Shown here one piece after another: positions 12,771 through 25,111 of a stretch of DNA of 64,000 nt. Position 1 is the first letter of the stretch, and each line of letters opens with the position of its first letter. The notes beneath the pieces were generated by a model. The model saw only the letters and a list, made by a program, of their open reading frames with translations. It made no database searches and was not told where the DNA came from. This DNA comes from Gnetum montanum (taxonomy: Eukaryota > Streptophyta > Gnetopsida > Gnetales > Gnetaceae), in contig MNCI01014774.1 of NCBI GenBank assembly GCA_015680685.1, positions 536,420 to 600,419 of the forward strand, in the 5' to 3' direction. The position numbers and the translations under genes were made by a program.

Positions 12771-13029
12771 CCATGTAAGATGAACTTTTAGCCCAAACAT
12801 AGTAAAGCAATGCTACCAAGGCCATTAATTTATAACTGGCTCATTGACCAAGTGGTTTGGAACCTCATGCTCATAAAAGAGCATTCTTTCGATCCAACAA
12901 CTCTACTAAGCCCTCACAGACTCAGGTAGCTAGTCACCGTACTTCTACCTCATCTTCTGCAAACCATTCCATCAAGTTCCCTTCAAACCAAATGCTACCC
13001 AAAATCCATACTATTATGCTCACTCATGT

Positions 13030-13520
13030 CATATTTGATTGGATCTAGGCTGGCAACCTTTCTAGGAAATTAGCTAATCCTAGAAGTCCTCTTATCTACT
13101 TACAGATTTCTAGGAATGAACCATGTAAAGCTCTTCTTGATTAGGTTCTAGTGTGAACTTTATTTCTCATGAGATGTATACTACCTAGAACCTACCACCT
13201 TTCAAGAAGACCAATATCCAATTGGAATTGGCAAATCAATCCATTAATATTTAATTAGAACTAGTAGAAGACATTCTGACCACCATCTTTGGATGGTCTT
13301 ATCCTACTGATTTCCTAGTAATCAAGGTTAAGAACTGCAAAGGAGACTTCCCAATCATTATGGAAAGGGCATGGCTAAGCACTATTGATGCAAGAATGGG
13401 CATCATATATCTTTCCTTCAAAATATCTAAGGCAAATGCATTTGGGAAGATTGAGAAGAAGCAAGTTCCATACATTGCGTACAGTGATACAGGGTGCAAT
13501 TGCATGCAGAAACTCTAGTC
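13030..13520 (+). pseudogene. pol: Element A aspartic protease
   Basis: It aligns with the protease of element B: a damaged active-site region near 13130, and a readable C-terminal half with GWSYPTDFLVIKV and FPIIMERAWLSTIDARMG at about 13290-13400. The glycine of the ILGR-like motif is replaced (MER for MGR). Stops and the loss of the DSG triad make it inactive. Confidence 0.68.
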
Positions 13521-13639
13521 CGTGAAATAAGCATCTATTTCTGCATGCAAGCAATGTGCACATGAAGCAGATATTCAATGGTATCTATACATAAAAACCA
13601 CAAAATAAGAGGGCACCTAGTGTCTTATCACTAATTCTA

Positions 13640-14570
13640 AAAGTAGCACACTTTGCATAGAACCTACTGAGAGCCTAACATGCACTTATGTCACAAGCAT
13701 GGATGACCTAGAGCAAATTCATCACTGATTCTTTGATAATAAAAATGATGATATCAATTGGAGAGAGTTTGAGATCCCTAAGAATTTCAAACAAGAGTCC
13801 CTAGAGTTGAAAACTCTACCTACTGGCCTGGAATATGCATTCTTAAAAAATGACAAGAATGCCGAACTTGCTCTTGAGCAGAAAGGAAAAATTTTGAAAG
13901 TGCTTTATAGATTATCAATAGCCTTTGCTTGGTCATATCCTGATCTCACAAGGATTGATCCTAGGATATGTTAGCATCACATATACACTGATCTATCCAT
14001 GAAGCCAAGGAGGCAACCACAACAACAGTTGAACCCAAAATTAAAGCAAATCATCAAAGAGAAGATTGAGCAACTCCTTAAGGCAAGGTTCATCTATCCC
14101 ATTATAGATAGTAAGTGGATCAACCCACTTGTAATATTGCCAAAGAGATGTGGCAAATGGTGGATTTACAATGACTTTAGGTTATTAAACACGGCTACAT
14201 TCAAAGATTATTTTTCATTGCCATTTGTTAATCAAGTGTTGGACATCATATTTGGGAATTTCTATTATAGTTTTCTGGAGGATTATAGTGGGTATAACCA
14301 AATCCAAATTGAAATAGAAGACTAATCCAAAACAACATTCACAGGTCCCTAGGGGACCTTTGCATACTGCAAGATGCCTTTTGGTCTATACAATGCTCCT
14401 ACCACTTTCCAATGTCTGGTCTTAAGCATCTTTCTATATCAAATCAATAGCGAAGTGAAAATCTTTATGAATGATTTCTCCACTTATGGCACTACATTCG
14501 AGCAAGCCTTAGACCATCTTGAGTAAGTGCTCAAAAGATGTGTGGAGACCAATCTTTGATTCAATTGGCA
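13640..14570 (+). pseudogene. pol: Element A reverse transcriptase
   Basis: The lead-in FAWSYPDLTRIDPRIC is at about 13920-13970, followed by a stop. An open run at 13999-14325 has PLVILPKRCGKWW and NDFRLLNTATFKDYFSLPF, RT motifs 1-2. After one stop come FAYCKMPFGLYNAPTTFQ and FMNDFSTYG near 14365-14485, where the catalytic YxDD-type motif has lost an aspartate (MND for MDD). Domain order and sequence match element B. Confidence 0.8.
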
Positions 14571-14839
14571 GAAGAGTCATCTGATGGTCTAGGAGGGAAT
14601 TGTATTGGGGCACAAAATCTCATAAGCAAGGATTGAGTTCAACCCTAAAAAAATTAGGATCATCCAAGGTATTCCCCACCAACTAAAAACTATAAAATTT
14701 GTTGAGTCATTCCTTGGATATACTAGCTACTATCAATGATTTGTAGAGAATTTTGCTAAGATCGTGAAACCATTGGTCAAGCTAGCAAAGAAAGATGCTC
14801 CCTTCATTTGGACCAAGGAGTGTGAAAATGCATTCTAAA

Positions 14840-15250
14840 GCCTCAAGAAGAAGCTCGTAGAGACTCCAATTGTACAAGCACCCCACTAGTCCAAACCATT
14901 TCATGTAATGACAAATGCATCTAATTATACCTTGGAAGCTATGGTTACATAGTTGGATGATAAGAAATGTCCATATTACATTCACTATGTAAGTCGAAGC
15001 ATTGTGGTGCATAATTGAACTACACTACCACAAAAAAGGAATTGATGGCAGTGGTGTTTGCTCTAGAAAAGTTTAGGCACTATGTGTTTGGATATAAAGT
15101 GTTTGTGCACATGGACCATAGTACAATTCCCTTCCTGATGAATAAGCCAATGGTGAGCCCCTTTGTCATACAGTGACTAGTGATCTTCTAGGAATTCAAT
15201 CTTACAATGGCAAATCAAAAGGAAACTGAGAATGTGTTCATTGATGACTT
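14840..15250 (+). pseudogene. pol: Element A RNase H
   Basis: It is readable with stops and small shifts, parallel to 6600-7000: KPFHVMTNASNYTL, where the first catalytic aspartate is changed to asparagine, then KKELMAVVFALEKFRHYVFGYKVF and a distal VHMDHSTIPFLMNKP. Degenerate and single. Confidence 0.72.
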
Positions 15251-15509
15251 GTCTTAATTGTAATGGGACAACAAAGAGAAGGAAAGTCCATTGTCTAATC
15301 AGTTTCCTGATGAACTCTTCTTTGTTAAAGTTATAACTAAACAATTTCCCACTGAGCCTAAATGGTATGATGGCATTCTTACCTATCTTTTCACTCAAGA
15401 GATTCCATAAGGGTTGGACCACTGAAAGAAACAATAATTTCTTTACCAAGTGAAATTCTTCATGGAAATAAAAAGGCACCTGTAAAAGATATGCACTAAT
15501 GGCCTAGTT

Positions 15510-16590
15510 CATTGATGTGTCCCTGATGCTGATTAACTACGCATTCTCTAGGATGCTCATGAGGGTTCTTGTGGGGGCTACTATGCTAGAAGATGCAGTC
15601 ATTAAAATCCTAATGGAAGGGTATTATTGGCCAACACTTTTCAAGTATGTTCATCAATTCGTCCACTCTTGTGAATGTTGCCAACAAGATGGTGGAATAA
15701 CTACTCAAATGAAGGGACCTCAACAATGGATTCAACCACTAGAACCCTTTGACATCTAGAGAATTGACTTCATGGGTTCCATCAAACTTATGTCAAATGG
15801 AAAGGCATACATCACAATCACCATTAACTACTATATTAAATGGGCAGAAGCAGTAATCTTCATCGACTATACATCTTCTACTACTACTTAGTTTATACAA
15901 TAGAATGTTGTGAACAATTTTGGTATGCCATGTGTATTAATTTCTAATAATGGAACCCAATTTACAGGCACTACATTTCAAAAGCTTATGCAACACTTGG
16001 GGGTTGAGCATAAATTAACAACACCTTATTATTCCCAAGCCAATGGTCAAGTAGAGGTTACAGGGAGATCACAAAGATTCTAACAAGAATTGGTAGCAAA
16101 TATAGGAGAGATTAGAGCACAAAACTCAACAATGCCCTGTGGACCTACCACTTAATAGGAAAACTTCCTATTGGATACTCTCCCTATGAGTTGGAGTACA
16201 AAAAACTTCTAACGCCCCCAATTCAATCTAAGCTCTGTACACTTTCAACAACTTGTGACCTTGACCTTAACTTAAGTCTAACACAAAATGAAAGATTAAT
16301 GAACCTGAACTTGTTAGATGAAAATTAATTGGTGGCCTTATCATCTAATAAGTTATAGAAGGTATTTAACAAAAAACACCATGACCTTAGAATTAGGAAA
16401 GTCAAATTTCAACTAAGAGATAAGGTCCTCTATCAGAATGCCACACATGTGCCACAATGAACCAAGTTCTAAACACTATGGGAAGGCACTTATATTAATT
16501 TTGAAACTTTTCCTTTTGAGGCCAAGTTAATCTACAAACCTGACAACCCAAACAAAAAGCAGTTGGTTAACAGCCAATAGATAAAGACTT
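15510..16590 (+). pseudogene. pol: Element A integrase
   Basis: The zinc-finger end YYWPTLFKYVHQFVHSCECCQ lies in an open run at 15517-15759. The core continues with stops: IDFMGSI (first aspartate kept), ISNNGTQF (second aspartate changed to asparagine) and NGQVEVT near 16035 (glutamate kept) before a frameshift. The C-terminal segment with GYSPYEL and LWEGTYI-like sequence reaches about 16520. It has the same layout as element B but is more decayed. Confidence 0.8.
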
Positions 16591-16599
16591 TCCATGAGC

Positions 16600-18664
16600 C
16601 TAAGCAAGCCAGTGCAACAAATATGGATGGACAACCATGCTCAATCTTTCGGATCTCCTCCTTTCAACCTAGTCATGAGGGAGATGGCCATCCATGCAAA
16701 CTATATAAATGGCTCCTCAGTTCTTCATTTTTTTTGTCTTACACATTTTTGTTTTCAAGGTTTTGTTTTATGCCTTGTTATTTTTACAACTTTTTCTTTC
16801 ACACTTTTTTTATGTTACACCTTTTTGTTTCTTACTTTATTAATTTTTTTCAATTTTTTTTTACAACATCATTCGTATGTTTTATTTTTGTTAAATATTT
16901 TACAATTTCTTGTATATTTTTCTTTATTTTTGTGTGATTTTCTTTCTTTTTTAATAATAATGTGCCTTATTGCCAATTGGGTACAATGTGGTTTGTTTGA
17001 TGTGGACATGTGCTATCTAGTTATTTAATTATTGGTGTCCAGATTCTAGCTTTGGATATTGTTATTGAAAACTAGGACATGGATTTTTTTTCATGAAATA
17101 GGCAATGAGTCCACGACATCCACCCATCTACAAACTCTGTGGTTTTCTTTGTTTTGGAAGTATGAGGTCCCTTTTTCATTACTAAAAATTTAATGAACTT
17201 GTGACCTTGGTAGTTTCTGGACTTGGAAAGGATTCAAAGGTGTGAACAAGATGCAACTTCAAAGGGACTCAGTATTGTTTGTGACTTTCTACTTACTTGG
17301 ATGCATGTGTGTTTTCGTGGATTTCTTATTGTTCTATGTCAACCAAGAAAAAAAAGTTGAATAAGTCTTTGCATGGTGTGGCTCCCATTCCAACAAAAAA
17401 ATAATGGGAATTTAGAGCACACCCCTTAGAAAAATTAAATGGGCTACAAGCAATGGTTATGGGACTAGAAGGACATGTTACCCATGCCTAAAGGTCCTCT
17501 CTAACTAACACCTGTTCTCACTTCCTACTTCTCTTTTCTTCTTAAATAAGGAATGATGGTTGCTCTATGGGAGCACTCTTGTGTCTTAAGGGGGTGGACT
17601 AGTCTTAGAGTGGCAATGTGAAGTCACTAAATATGGTTGGCTGGTCTGGACTAAGGATGTATTTTATTAGGTCATTTAACCACAAAATTCATAAGGGACT
17701 TCATGTGACCTTAATTAGGAACTCCATTCCACTTTCTCTCTCATCCATCTATGCTTTCCATGCCTCACTTCACTATCAGTGTTCATGTTCTTGTTTGATG
17801 TCTTGGTTTGATGTGTCAAAATTCTTAGGTAGTTTCTTCCTAGTTTTTGTACTTAACTTTTCGTAACCATTAATCACCCATGGGGCCCATGGACTCCTTG
17901 GTTTTAGGTTATGCAAGGGTAGCAAGAGGCATGTGCCTACTTTAGGAAGGACCCACTTGCATACCTTTTGGTTGGGTTAATTAGGTTCTTTATCCTTAAG
18001 CATTCTCACAATCAAATCTTTTTGTGTGCTCCATCAATGACATTCAATTGTGCACATCTTCACAACATTTTTCAATGAAATCCTCCTTTTTGTTATTATG
18101 AATTCTTTAACCCTCTTCAAGCATTTCGTTGCATTTGGGCTTTTTAGAATTTAATAATGGATTGCTTATCCATTTCATCCTATTTTTTAGTCTCCTCGCT
18201 AACACTATTAAAGGAATCAATCCACCATAATCACAACCTAGCCAAGTGTAACTACCAACAAGACAAGGTATCTAAAGACTATACATTACACATTGCACAC
18301 TAATCCATGATTTTTTTATGATTGCAGTAGGAATCATGGACTAGAAGCAATACTATCTTCACCAAAGAATAAACAATAGCATCATGTGACAAGGACCTTC
18401 ATGATCATTGAATCTTCTCCCTCATTCTTCAATTGCTAAAGGAATTGGATGTTAGTTTTGGCCAAGGTGTTCAATTATATTATCATGAACACCCAATTTT
18501 GTACAAGATTGTAAATTTGTACACTTGGGTACTTAGAATCTATCTATTCCATCTGAGTCAATTTGCATGTCAATCAATAATCCCATACCTTCCTAATATT
18601 TTGTAAGGGACTTGTTTCTCCTTTTGTTCACTTGAGGATGAGTTTTAATTTAGTCGTGGGGGTA
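16600..18664 (+). other. Element A 3' non-coding region ending in polypurine tract
   Basis: No gene is seen. Open frames at 16594-17028 arise from T-rich sequence giving Phe/Leu runs. The region aligns with 8400-10477 of element B. It ends GTGGGGGTA at 18656-18664, directly before the 3' LTR. Confidence 0.6.
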
Positions 18665-19555
18665 TGATGAACTGTATTTTATCTGGCTCTAATATCAAAT
18701 ATTTGATATCAAAGCCCTGATATCTAATACCTGATATCAAGGCCCAAGAAGCAATCTTAGATATCAGATATTGTGGGATGTGTGCTAGCCTATAAATATA
18801 GGGCTTGGGCACATGGTTTGGCAATCAGGTTTTTCATAACATAGCATAGCTCTTGTAGTTTTTTTTCTCTAGAGTTAGAATATTTTCCAAAGTGCCTACA
18901 TTAGGAGTCATTAACTCTACAGATCTTTATTCAAGCACTATTGCACCTGAGCATAATAGTGTATGCAGCAATAAAGATGAGCTTTCTAATAATCCTTGTA
19001 GCACCTAAGCTACATTAATTATTTTTTTATGTATTTCATGTTTTACATAATTTTATTTAATGCTTCCAAGTAATTAAGCTAAAGTAAGCTAAGATAAGTT
19101 TGCTAAGTTAAATAGCAATTAATTAAGCACATAAGTACGATCGCTTCAAACATACACATGACACTTGATAATCCCAACAACACTTAACATTTGGTAACCC
19201 AAAAATGTTATACATGTTCAGGATGTGCATGGAAAGTGGGACCGGATGCTTATGTTAGGATAGTTAGTTATTAATTAGCAATTAGATTAGTTAAATTAGT
19301 TCATAAATTGAGTTTCAAATTGTTATTAATCATAGATGAATAAAATATAAATTAATAAAAATCATGTGCCTCACTCACACTTAAGCATACAACTAAGCTC
19401 CACAAGCATAGTTGGGAAGACAATGATTGTCACGATTAGATTTCATGTCATGGAATTAGTATACTTAGGAACTTAAGGTATGTGGAATTCAACCAAATCA
19501 CACATGAATGCTTGTGATTCATATGGTTAAGTGTAGAGGTACTCTCCACTCATCA
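18665..19555 (+). repeat. Element A 3' LTR
   Basis: It starts TGATGAACTG and ends CTCATCA, 891 bp. TATAAATA is at 18791-18798. Its last 245 bases pair with 1-246. The flanking CTCAT at 19556-19560 is the likely target duplication. Confidence 0.9.
18686..18798 (+). promoter_or_regulatory. LTR promoter of element A: GATATC-type array and TATA box
   Basis: Upstream of TATAAATA lie repeated GATATC/GATATT words, including the 18-base perfect palindrome ATATCAAATATTTGATAT near 18690. Parallel arrays precede the TATA box in the LTRs of C and, as GATGTCA, of B. Transcription-factor binding is an inference. Confidence 0.5.
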
Positions 19556-19690
19556 CTCATTAACACGATGTCAAAAATTTCAATTACTATTGTGATGTGT
19601 CATGTTAAGATAGAAAACTTTCCCAATGTGATGTTGTTCAAAGTTTAAAAATTCAAGCTTCCTCTCATACTCTAAGAGTGGTATCAGATC
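19556..19690 (+). other. Element D 5' LTR remnant and primer binding site (initiator tRNA-Met)
   Basis: TGGTATCAGATC at 19679-19690 is the standard copia primer site complementary to initiator tRNA-Met, with one change from TGGTATCAGAGC. The ~120 bases before it, from the element A boundary, should be the 3' end of the D 5' LTR, but no partner LTR is visible. Confidence 0.65.
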
Positions 19691-19999
19691 TCCAAGGTTC
19701 AAATCCTTGGAATTTTGATATAAGAATGCCAATTTTCATGTTCCAAAGCTAAAAGGTTCAAGATACATCCACAATTATTCTCATCTATTCTCAGGTTTTT
19801 CATTTCACACAAAAAAAGCCCTCATTACTTTTCTTCTCAAATATCCTCATTTCTCTCACTTCTCACATAAATTCACACCTTTTCACATCAAAGCCATAAG
19901 AAATCCTAAATCTATCATCCCTTAAGCCTTTCAAGCTAATTTTTAAACATTTCAAGTTATTTCAAGTTAGTTTTAGCTCAGAAGCTCTTCAAAATAAGC

Positions 20000-20910
20000 A
20001 AAGATAATCCAAAGTATACTATAATCCTTAGTGAAAGCCAAGACTTCACCTATTGAAGGAAGCTTATAAAGAATTTACTCTAAATTAATGAGTGATGGAA
20101 TATTGTAGATCATGGATACCAAGAATTTGTAAATCTGAAATGCTTTGAATAGAGATCAAAGAAGAAAGCTTCAATAAGATAAAAGGAAGGATGCCTTAGC
20201 AAAGATGATTATTTGCACATTAGTTTCAAAAGCTATTGATTCAAGAATCATAGATAAGCCAAATCCTAAAAGAACTTGGAATCCATCAAGAATATAAAGG
20301 AGCCTCCATCACAAACATTCAAATCAAGAAATTTAATTATAGACAAGATTTTGAAGATCCTATACTTAATAGATGTGAAAATGTTAAGAAATTCTTTGCT
20401 AAGATATATGCTTGCATAAGAAATCTAGATGAATATTGATGTCAATATGGTAAAAGGTAAAAGTTAAATAAAATCATTCAAATTATATATAATGATGAAA
20501 GGTCCAAATATGCTATGATGAATATTGTTTAGAATAAAAAAAATTAGATAATATTACAATTGATGAATTAGTATCTCAAGTTAAAATTTTGGAAGATCTG
20601 AAAAGGCAAGATAGTCAAAGTTAAAATGAACAAGTTTATTTTGCAAGAAACAATAGAGGAAAATGTAGATTTAATAGAGGTAGATACAGAAGTCCAAATT
20701 TCAAAGATGAAAGAGCTAAAGATTCATATCAAAATCCAAATTCTAGATCTAAGAAGTAAGAGGAAGAAGCAATTTTAGAAAAGGAAGAAACCTAAGAGGA
20801 GGAAGATTTAACTTCACTCCAAGAAATCATAATGAAATAATATCGTCAAATATTCCATGGCGTAAACATTGTAAGAATAAAGGACATTATGAAGATAAAT
20901 GTTGGTGGAA
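20000..20910 (+). pseudogene. gag: Element D gag with zinc knuckle
   Basis: The gag is degenerate and has no long open run. The clearest mark is a zinc knuckle at about 20861-20905, where HCKNKGHYEDKCW keeps three of the four CCHC ligands; the first cysteine is arginine (CGT, one transition from TGT). The Arg/Asn-rich stretch just upstream fits the basic end of a copia gag. Confidence 0.65.
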
Positions 20911-20999
20911 GGTAGGTTTCCCATATTACACTTCAAATGACTCATCAAAGCCAAGTGAAGACACTTCTTAGCCTCAAAGAAACTCTCAAGAATCATAAG

Positions 21000-21709
21000 A
21001 TCAATCAAAAAGTAAAGATCCAAACTTTAATTTTGTTGCATTCCAAATGATCAAAGAAGTTACTCCTCATACATAGATCATAGAAAGTGGTTCAAATCAT
21101 ATGACTCCATTTAAAGAAAATTTTATTGGATATACTCCAAATAATATTCTTGGAAGCATTAAGGTAAGAGATGATGCAAGTATAAAGATAGAAAGAATCG
21201 ACAATGTAATGCTTACACTTCCTAATAGTGAAAAAATCAATGTACATGATGTTTACTATGTTTCTCAATTATAAAGTTCATTATTATCAATTAGTCAAAT
21301 AGTTAGTAAAGAAAATCAAATGGTTTTTCATGATGGTATCTATACTATTTCTAATGGTGACTTTTTTATTGCAAAACTAAGGAGATGAAACAAACACATT
21401 TATTATTTAGAAGCATAGTCTCAAAAAGGTGCTGAAGTTGTAAATACCTAGATTTGTTAATGAAATTCTTCTCATGTATTTCTCTCAAGATTATATGATA
21501 TTGGAGGTTAGGTTATGCTCCTACTTCAACACTGAGAAGTTAATAAAGAATGATGTAGCTATTGGAGTCAAATGTCTAGAAATACCATAAGAAGTATGTG
21601 AGATATGTCTCAAAGAAAAGCAAAAAGCCTTGCCTCATAATGCTCAAATGTAAAGGAAGCAAAGACCTATTAAGCTTTTCCATATGGATTTGATAAGTCT
21701 AATGCCTAC
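21000..21709 (+). pseudogene. pol: Element D protease, gag-pre-integrase and start of integrase
   Basis: IIESGSNHMTPF near 21075-21110 corresponds to the copia protease motif DSGASxHMT, with the catalytic aspartate replaced by glutamate. Further on, CEICLKEKQKALPH near 21602-21645 is the CxxC of the gag-pre-integrase zinc finger. HMDLISLMPTN near 21680-21712 is the start of the integrase core, including its first catalytic aspartate. The frame is cut there by element C and resumes at 46159. Confidence 0.75.
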
Positions 21710-22516
21710 TAATGAATCGTGATTCATCAGGCTACGATATTCGACCCTTGATATCATATCCACGATATTGAGTACCCGATATCATAGCCCAAATAATGAT
21801 ATCAAATTCATAATATTATGACTCCTGTGTGAGCCTATAAATACACAAGTAGGCGCACGAGAGGAGTCAGATTTAAAATAGTTACTTTTTCAATTAGTAG
21901 ATAGAAGTTAGTTCATTTTTGAGTTCCTCTCAACCCTTTCTTCCAATGCATGCCCACTCAACCCTTTCTTCCAATGCATGCCCACAGTGTGATGATTGTA
22001 ATTGTACAACATTTTTTAATCGAGTGTGATGTACTTGGACATGCACATGACTGGAAATAAAGATCGAGATTATTTCATCATTGTAGCATTCGCTTAGTTT
22101 AATTATTTCATTATTATTTTCTATTAAACACGGAATGAGTATGACATAATCACAAGCATGTACGCGTAACTGCTTGGTATCCCAGTAGCGTACTTGGGCC
22201 ATGCACTTGGTAATCCCAGTGGTAGTCATGCATGAGGCCTAAGATGTGTATGGATGATTAAGGAATGGATGCTCATCACACTTAGGCTAGTTTAGATTCT
22301 CTCTCCCTATCTCCTCTTAGTATAGCTCTCTCTCTCCCTTTTCCCTCCTAACTTAGCTAAGATTATTTTTCATCGCCTCCAAGAGTAGCATTAGTTTAGG
22401 AACACATCATACACCTCACTCTAGACTAAACTAGCCCGTCTACAAAGTTCGACCAGATCGTGCGTGAAATGCTCATATTCAAATGGTTGAGTGTAAGGGT
22501 ACCTCGCCACTCATCA
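21710..22516 (+). repeat. Element C 5' LTR
   Basis: It begins TAATGAATCG (TGATGAATCG in the partner) and ends CTCATCA. TATAAATA is at 21836-21843 and AATAAA at 22056-22061. It pairs with 45319-46158. Confidence 0.92.
21733..21843 (+). promoter_or_regulatory. LTR promoter of element C: array of GATATC/GATATT words and TATA box
   Basis: Six copies of a GATATC/GATATT/AATATT-type word, about 14-17 bases apart, lie between the LTR start and the TATA box. The partner LTR (from about 45345) has the same pattern. An enhancer role is inferred from position and repetition. Confidence 0.5.
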
Positions 22517-22517
22517 T

Positions 22518-22535
22518 TAGCACCGTTGTTGGGGA
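22518..22535 (+). other. Element C primer binding site (tRNA-Asp type)
   Basis: TAGCACCGTTGTTGGGGA follows the 5' LTR and is close to the tRNA-Asp complement, confirming the plus orientation and the Athila affinity. Confidence 0.78.
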
Positions 22536-22658
22536 CGGTGTTAGTTATTTAGATTAGTTACATCATACAAGATTACTGTAACAAAGTATTAATGATATAT
22601 CTTTCAAAAAAAATATAATAATAATAATTGCAATTAAATCACATAGAAATTTACAACC

Positions 22659-23403
22659 ATGTCTCCCTCACAAGACTACGATCATGCAACAACTAGTAAG
22701 GCAATTCATTGGAGAACCGACAAATTACATAATGATGAAGATGAAGTTTAGAGTACCCAATCTGATGTAGGGATTTCCTATGAACATAAACAAAGATAAC
22801 ATCGTCACAACTCACGAATGCATAACATACCTAGTGATGATGAACCCCTACTGGCCACTACAAGCTTAACGCATATACAAGAGCCTGTTCAATTATCCCG
22901 CAGGCATCGTAAGGAAATCTGTCTACCCAGGCTTGACTTAAACAACTTTCCTAAGTTTTTAGGAGGCTATGAATTAGATCTGCAACAACATTTGTGAGCC
23001 TTCTACGATGCCTATGCATGGAACAACATTGATAATGAATGGAAAAAACTTAAGCTCTTTCCTATGATACTCGTTGGCCACACAAAAGTATGGTATAGGT
23101 CCCTAAAACCAAAATCAATTTGATGTTGGCCAACAATGGTAAAACTCTTCAATGAAAGATATCAAACTTACAGAAGAGTATCAACCGTGAGGAAACAAAT
23201 CCAAGAGTGAAAATAAGCACAACATGAACCCTTGGACATGGCCTTAGATAGATATTATGCATTGTTAAACAACTGCCCAAGCCATGGGTTCTTCAAGGAA
23301 AGGCTAATGTACCATATTATTGATGGGCTCTTTAATGAAACAATGGAAACCCATGGGATGTATGCTTGAGGTCAACTATATGAGCTACAAACCCATCAAT
23401 TCC
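22659..23403 (+). pseudogene. gag: Element C gag, truncated
   Basis: The start at 22659 gives MSPSQDYDHATTSK. The retrotransposon gag core follows with a few stops: NNFPKFLGGYELDLQQHL near 22940-23000, KLKLFPMILVGHTKVWYRSL near 23050-23105, and LFNERYQTYRRVS near 23140. The end THGMYA-GQLYELQ aligns with TLEVYA-GRLSELR of element A. It breaks off at about 23403 where sequence of element G begins. Zinc knuckle and protease are absent on the far side, so the 3' half of gag was lost. Confidence 0.75.
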
Positions 23404-23762
23404 TATGTGTAGGTTTTCAGGCAACGTGCAGATAGAGTTTATAGCGTGCAAGTTTTCAAGCAGCGTGCAGACAAAGTCTACAGCGTGTAGGCTTTCAGGC
23501 AACGTGTAGACAAACTCTACAGTGTCTAGGTTTTCAAGTAGCGTGCAGAAAGATTCTACAGCATGCAAGTTTTCAGATAGCGTGTAGACATTGAAAATGC
23601 TGCAGAACAAGGCCAAGATTCAGGAGGTTCGAAATCAAATTTGATGTTGACGCAAGGTAAATGTGAGAAAACAAGGCAGTAGATCAGAAGCACAGGGGAT
23701 GGGCGTATGAAATCAGATTAGATTTAAATAGTTTCAGGCCCTCCTTCTAGCACCATTTTCTG
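23404..23762 (-). other. Second leader fragment of element G beyond its 3' LTR
   Basis: Reading on the minus strand, after the 3' LTR there is another primer site (23738-23755) followed by the same leader and 42-bp repeats as at 40600-41056. This can only be the start of another internal region, so G was part of a tandem or recombined array sharing an LTR. It is truncated inside the repeats at the junction with the element C gag. Confidence 0.8.
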
Positions 23763-25111
23763 TGCTATCTGAAATCATCGGTGGCTGGAATCAAATGTAT
23801 GCTGAGAGATTTACAAACAGACACAAAAAACCCTATCTTCGCTTGAGGGCAAGCTGGAACTAATGAAGGTAGAGTACCTTGCGTGGTCTACACGTGAATT
23901 AGACAAGGATTTCCCCGAACATATGCCGACGCAGGATATGCCAGGTTATATGTAAATGGTATGAAAAATGTAAATCGGCATGCACGAACGTAAACAATAG
24001 ATAAAAAAATGAGAACGAAAATTGTAACAAATCTTGGTAGAAAATGCAACAATATTATTGCATAATAAAAATTACAATGCACCAGTCTAGATGCAGTTAT
24101 GAATCTGACACAAGGCGGACGAAGAGCCCTGGTGAATGCAAGGGTGTGATAGCATGTTGGTTCAGAATGCAGGCACAGCATGAAGGCTGTATGTTCAGCG
24201 TGCAAGGTCCAAGTCCAGCGTACAGGATGGGTGTCGCGAATGTTCTTAGTGCCAATTGCCCTAATTTTTGTTAAGATTTGCTCCCGTTTTTCCCCCCGAC
24301 TTGGTCAGAAATCCAGGTTTTTGTACAATTTTTGGGCATTAAATTTAGATCTAAAATGGGATGATTGGCTGTGGGATGCTAGAATTTCAGATCGGGTGAT
24401 AGATGGCTGCGTTGCCCGGGCGCAAAGAATATTACAACTATGCAACGTGCTGCATCCCAACATGTTTCATTGCATGCCAACGTGTACATGCTAGGTGTGT
24501 GAACTCAATGTACAGACTTGACTAAAATAGAAGAATTCATTTTTACAAACTACTATTACAACAGGAAGTATCCAATTCACCCCTCGGATTTGGGCTCGAA
24601 TGTCACGAGTGCTGCTTGTAGATATTCTTGGACTTGATCTGACATAGTTCTATTGATGTCTTCCACTGATGTACGCTATGCTGCATGCTGGATGATGCAC
24701 GCTGGGCGTGCAGGATGTACTCAGCGTGTGAACCCCAAAGTGCATGATTTCGAGGTCAAAACCTAATTTTCTTGAGCCCATGACGACGCCTAACAATTAC
24801 CTTATCTCTGAGAGTTGATGCCTTGTGAAAATCTTGCCCTAGAATTCTTGTTTTGGGCAGTCTTTGAAGTCACACGCTGGGTGTATACACTGCATAGTGA
24901 AAACCAAGTATTTTGAGCTCAAAATTTGGCAAGCTTCGATGCCAGATGTTGCCGTAGTCTGTTTTGGATCTCGGGAAACCATTTCTTGCTTGGTTCGACT
25001 CCGTTTGAAGCTGTCTGTGAGGTCCTTAAGCTTCAGTCATGCTGGGGAGCATCATGACTTAGCTTGATTCTTGTCAAAGAAGTGCTAAGCTTAGAATTTT
25101 GTGGTGTTTCA
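23763..25111 (-). repeat. Element G 3' LTR
   Basis: On the minus strand it begins TGAAACACCAC at 25111 and ends near 23763, about 1349 bp. It matches 41057-42424 and, more weakly, the LTRs of element F. It contains several AGCGTG words. Confidence 0.88.

Larger units (their letters stand above)
1..19555 (+). mobile_element. Element A: Athila-like Ty3/gypsy LTR retrotransposon, 5' end cut by window, split by element B
   Basis: The end of a 5' LTR (1-246) matches the end of a full LTR at 18665-19555. Between them lie, in order, a degenerate tRNA-Asp-type primer site, gag, protease, RT, RNase H, integrase, a ~2 kb non-coding 3' region and a polypurine stretch, all on the plus strand. The order PR-RT-RH-INT makes it Ty3/gypsy. 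The primer site, a single RNase H and the long 3' region without a chromodomain suggest an Athila-like lineage. The gag is interrupted at 1222/11301 by element B. Every domain carries stops or frameshifts, so this is a dead copy. The left target duplication is outside the window; the right flank begins CTCAT. Confidence 0.88.

Noticed and set aside
16594-17028. 144-codon Phe/Leu-rich frame resembling a membrane protein
   Set aside because: T-rich non-coding tail of element A; the aligned part of element B (8400-8700) is not open.
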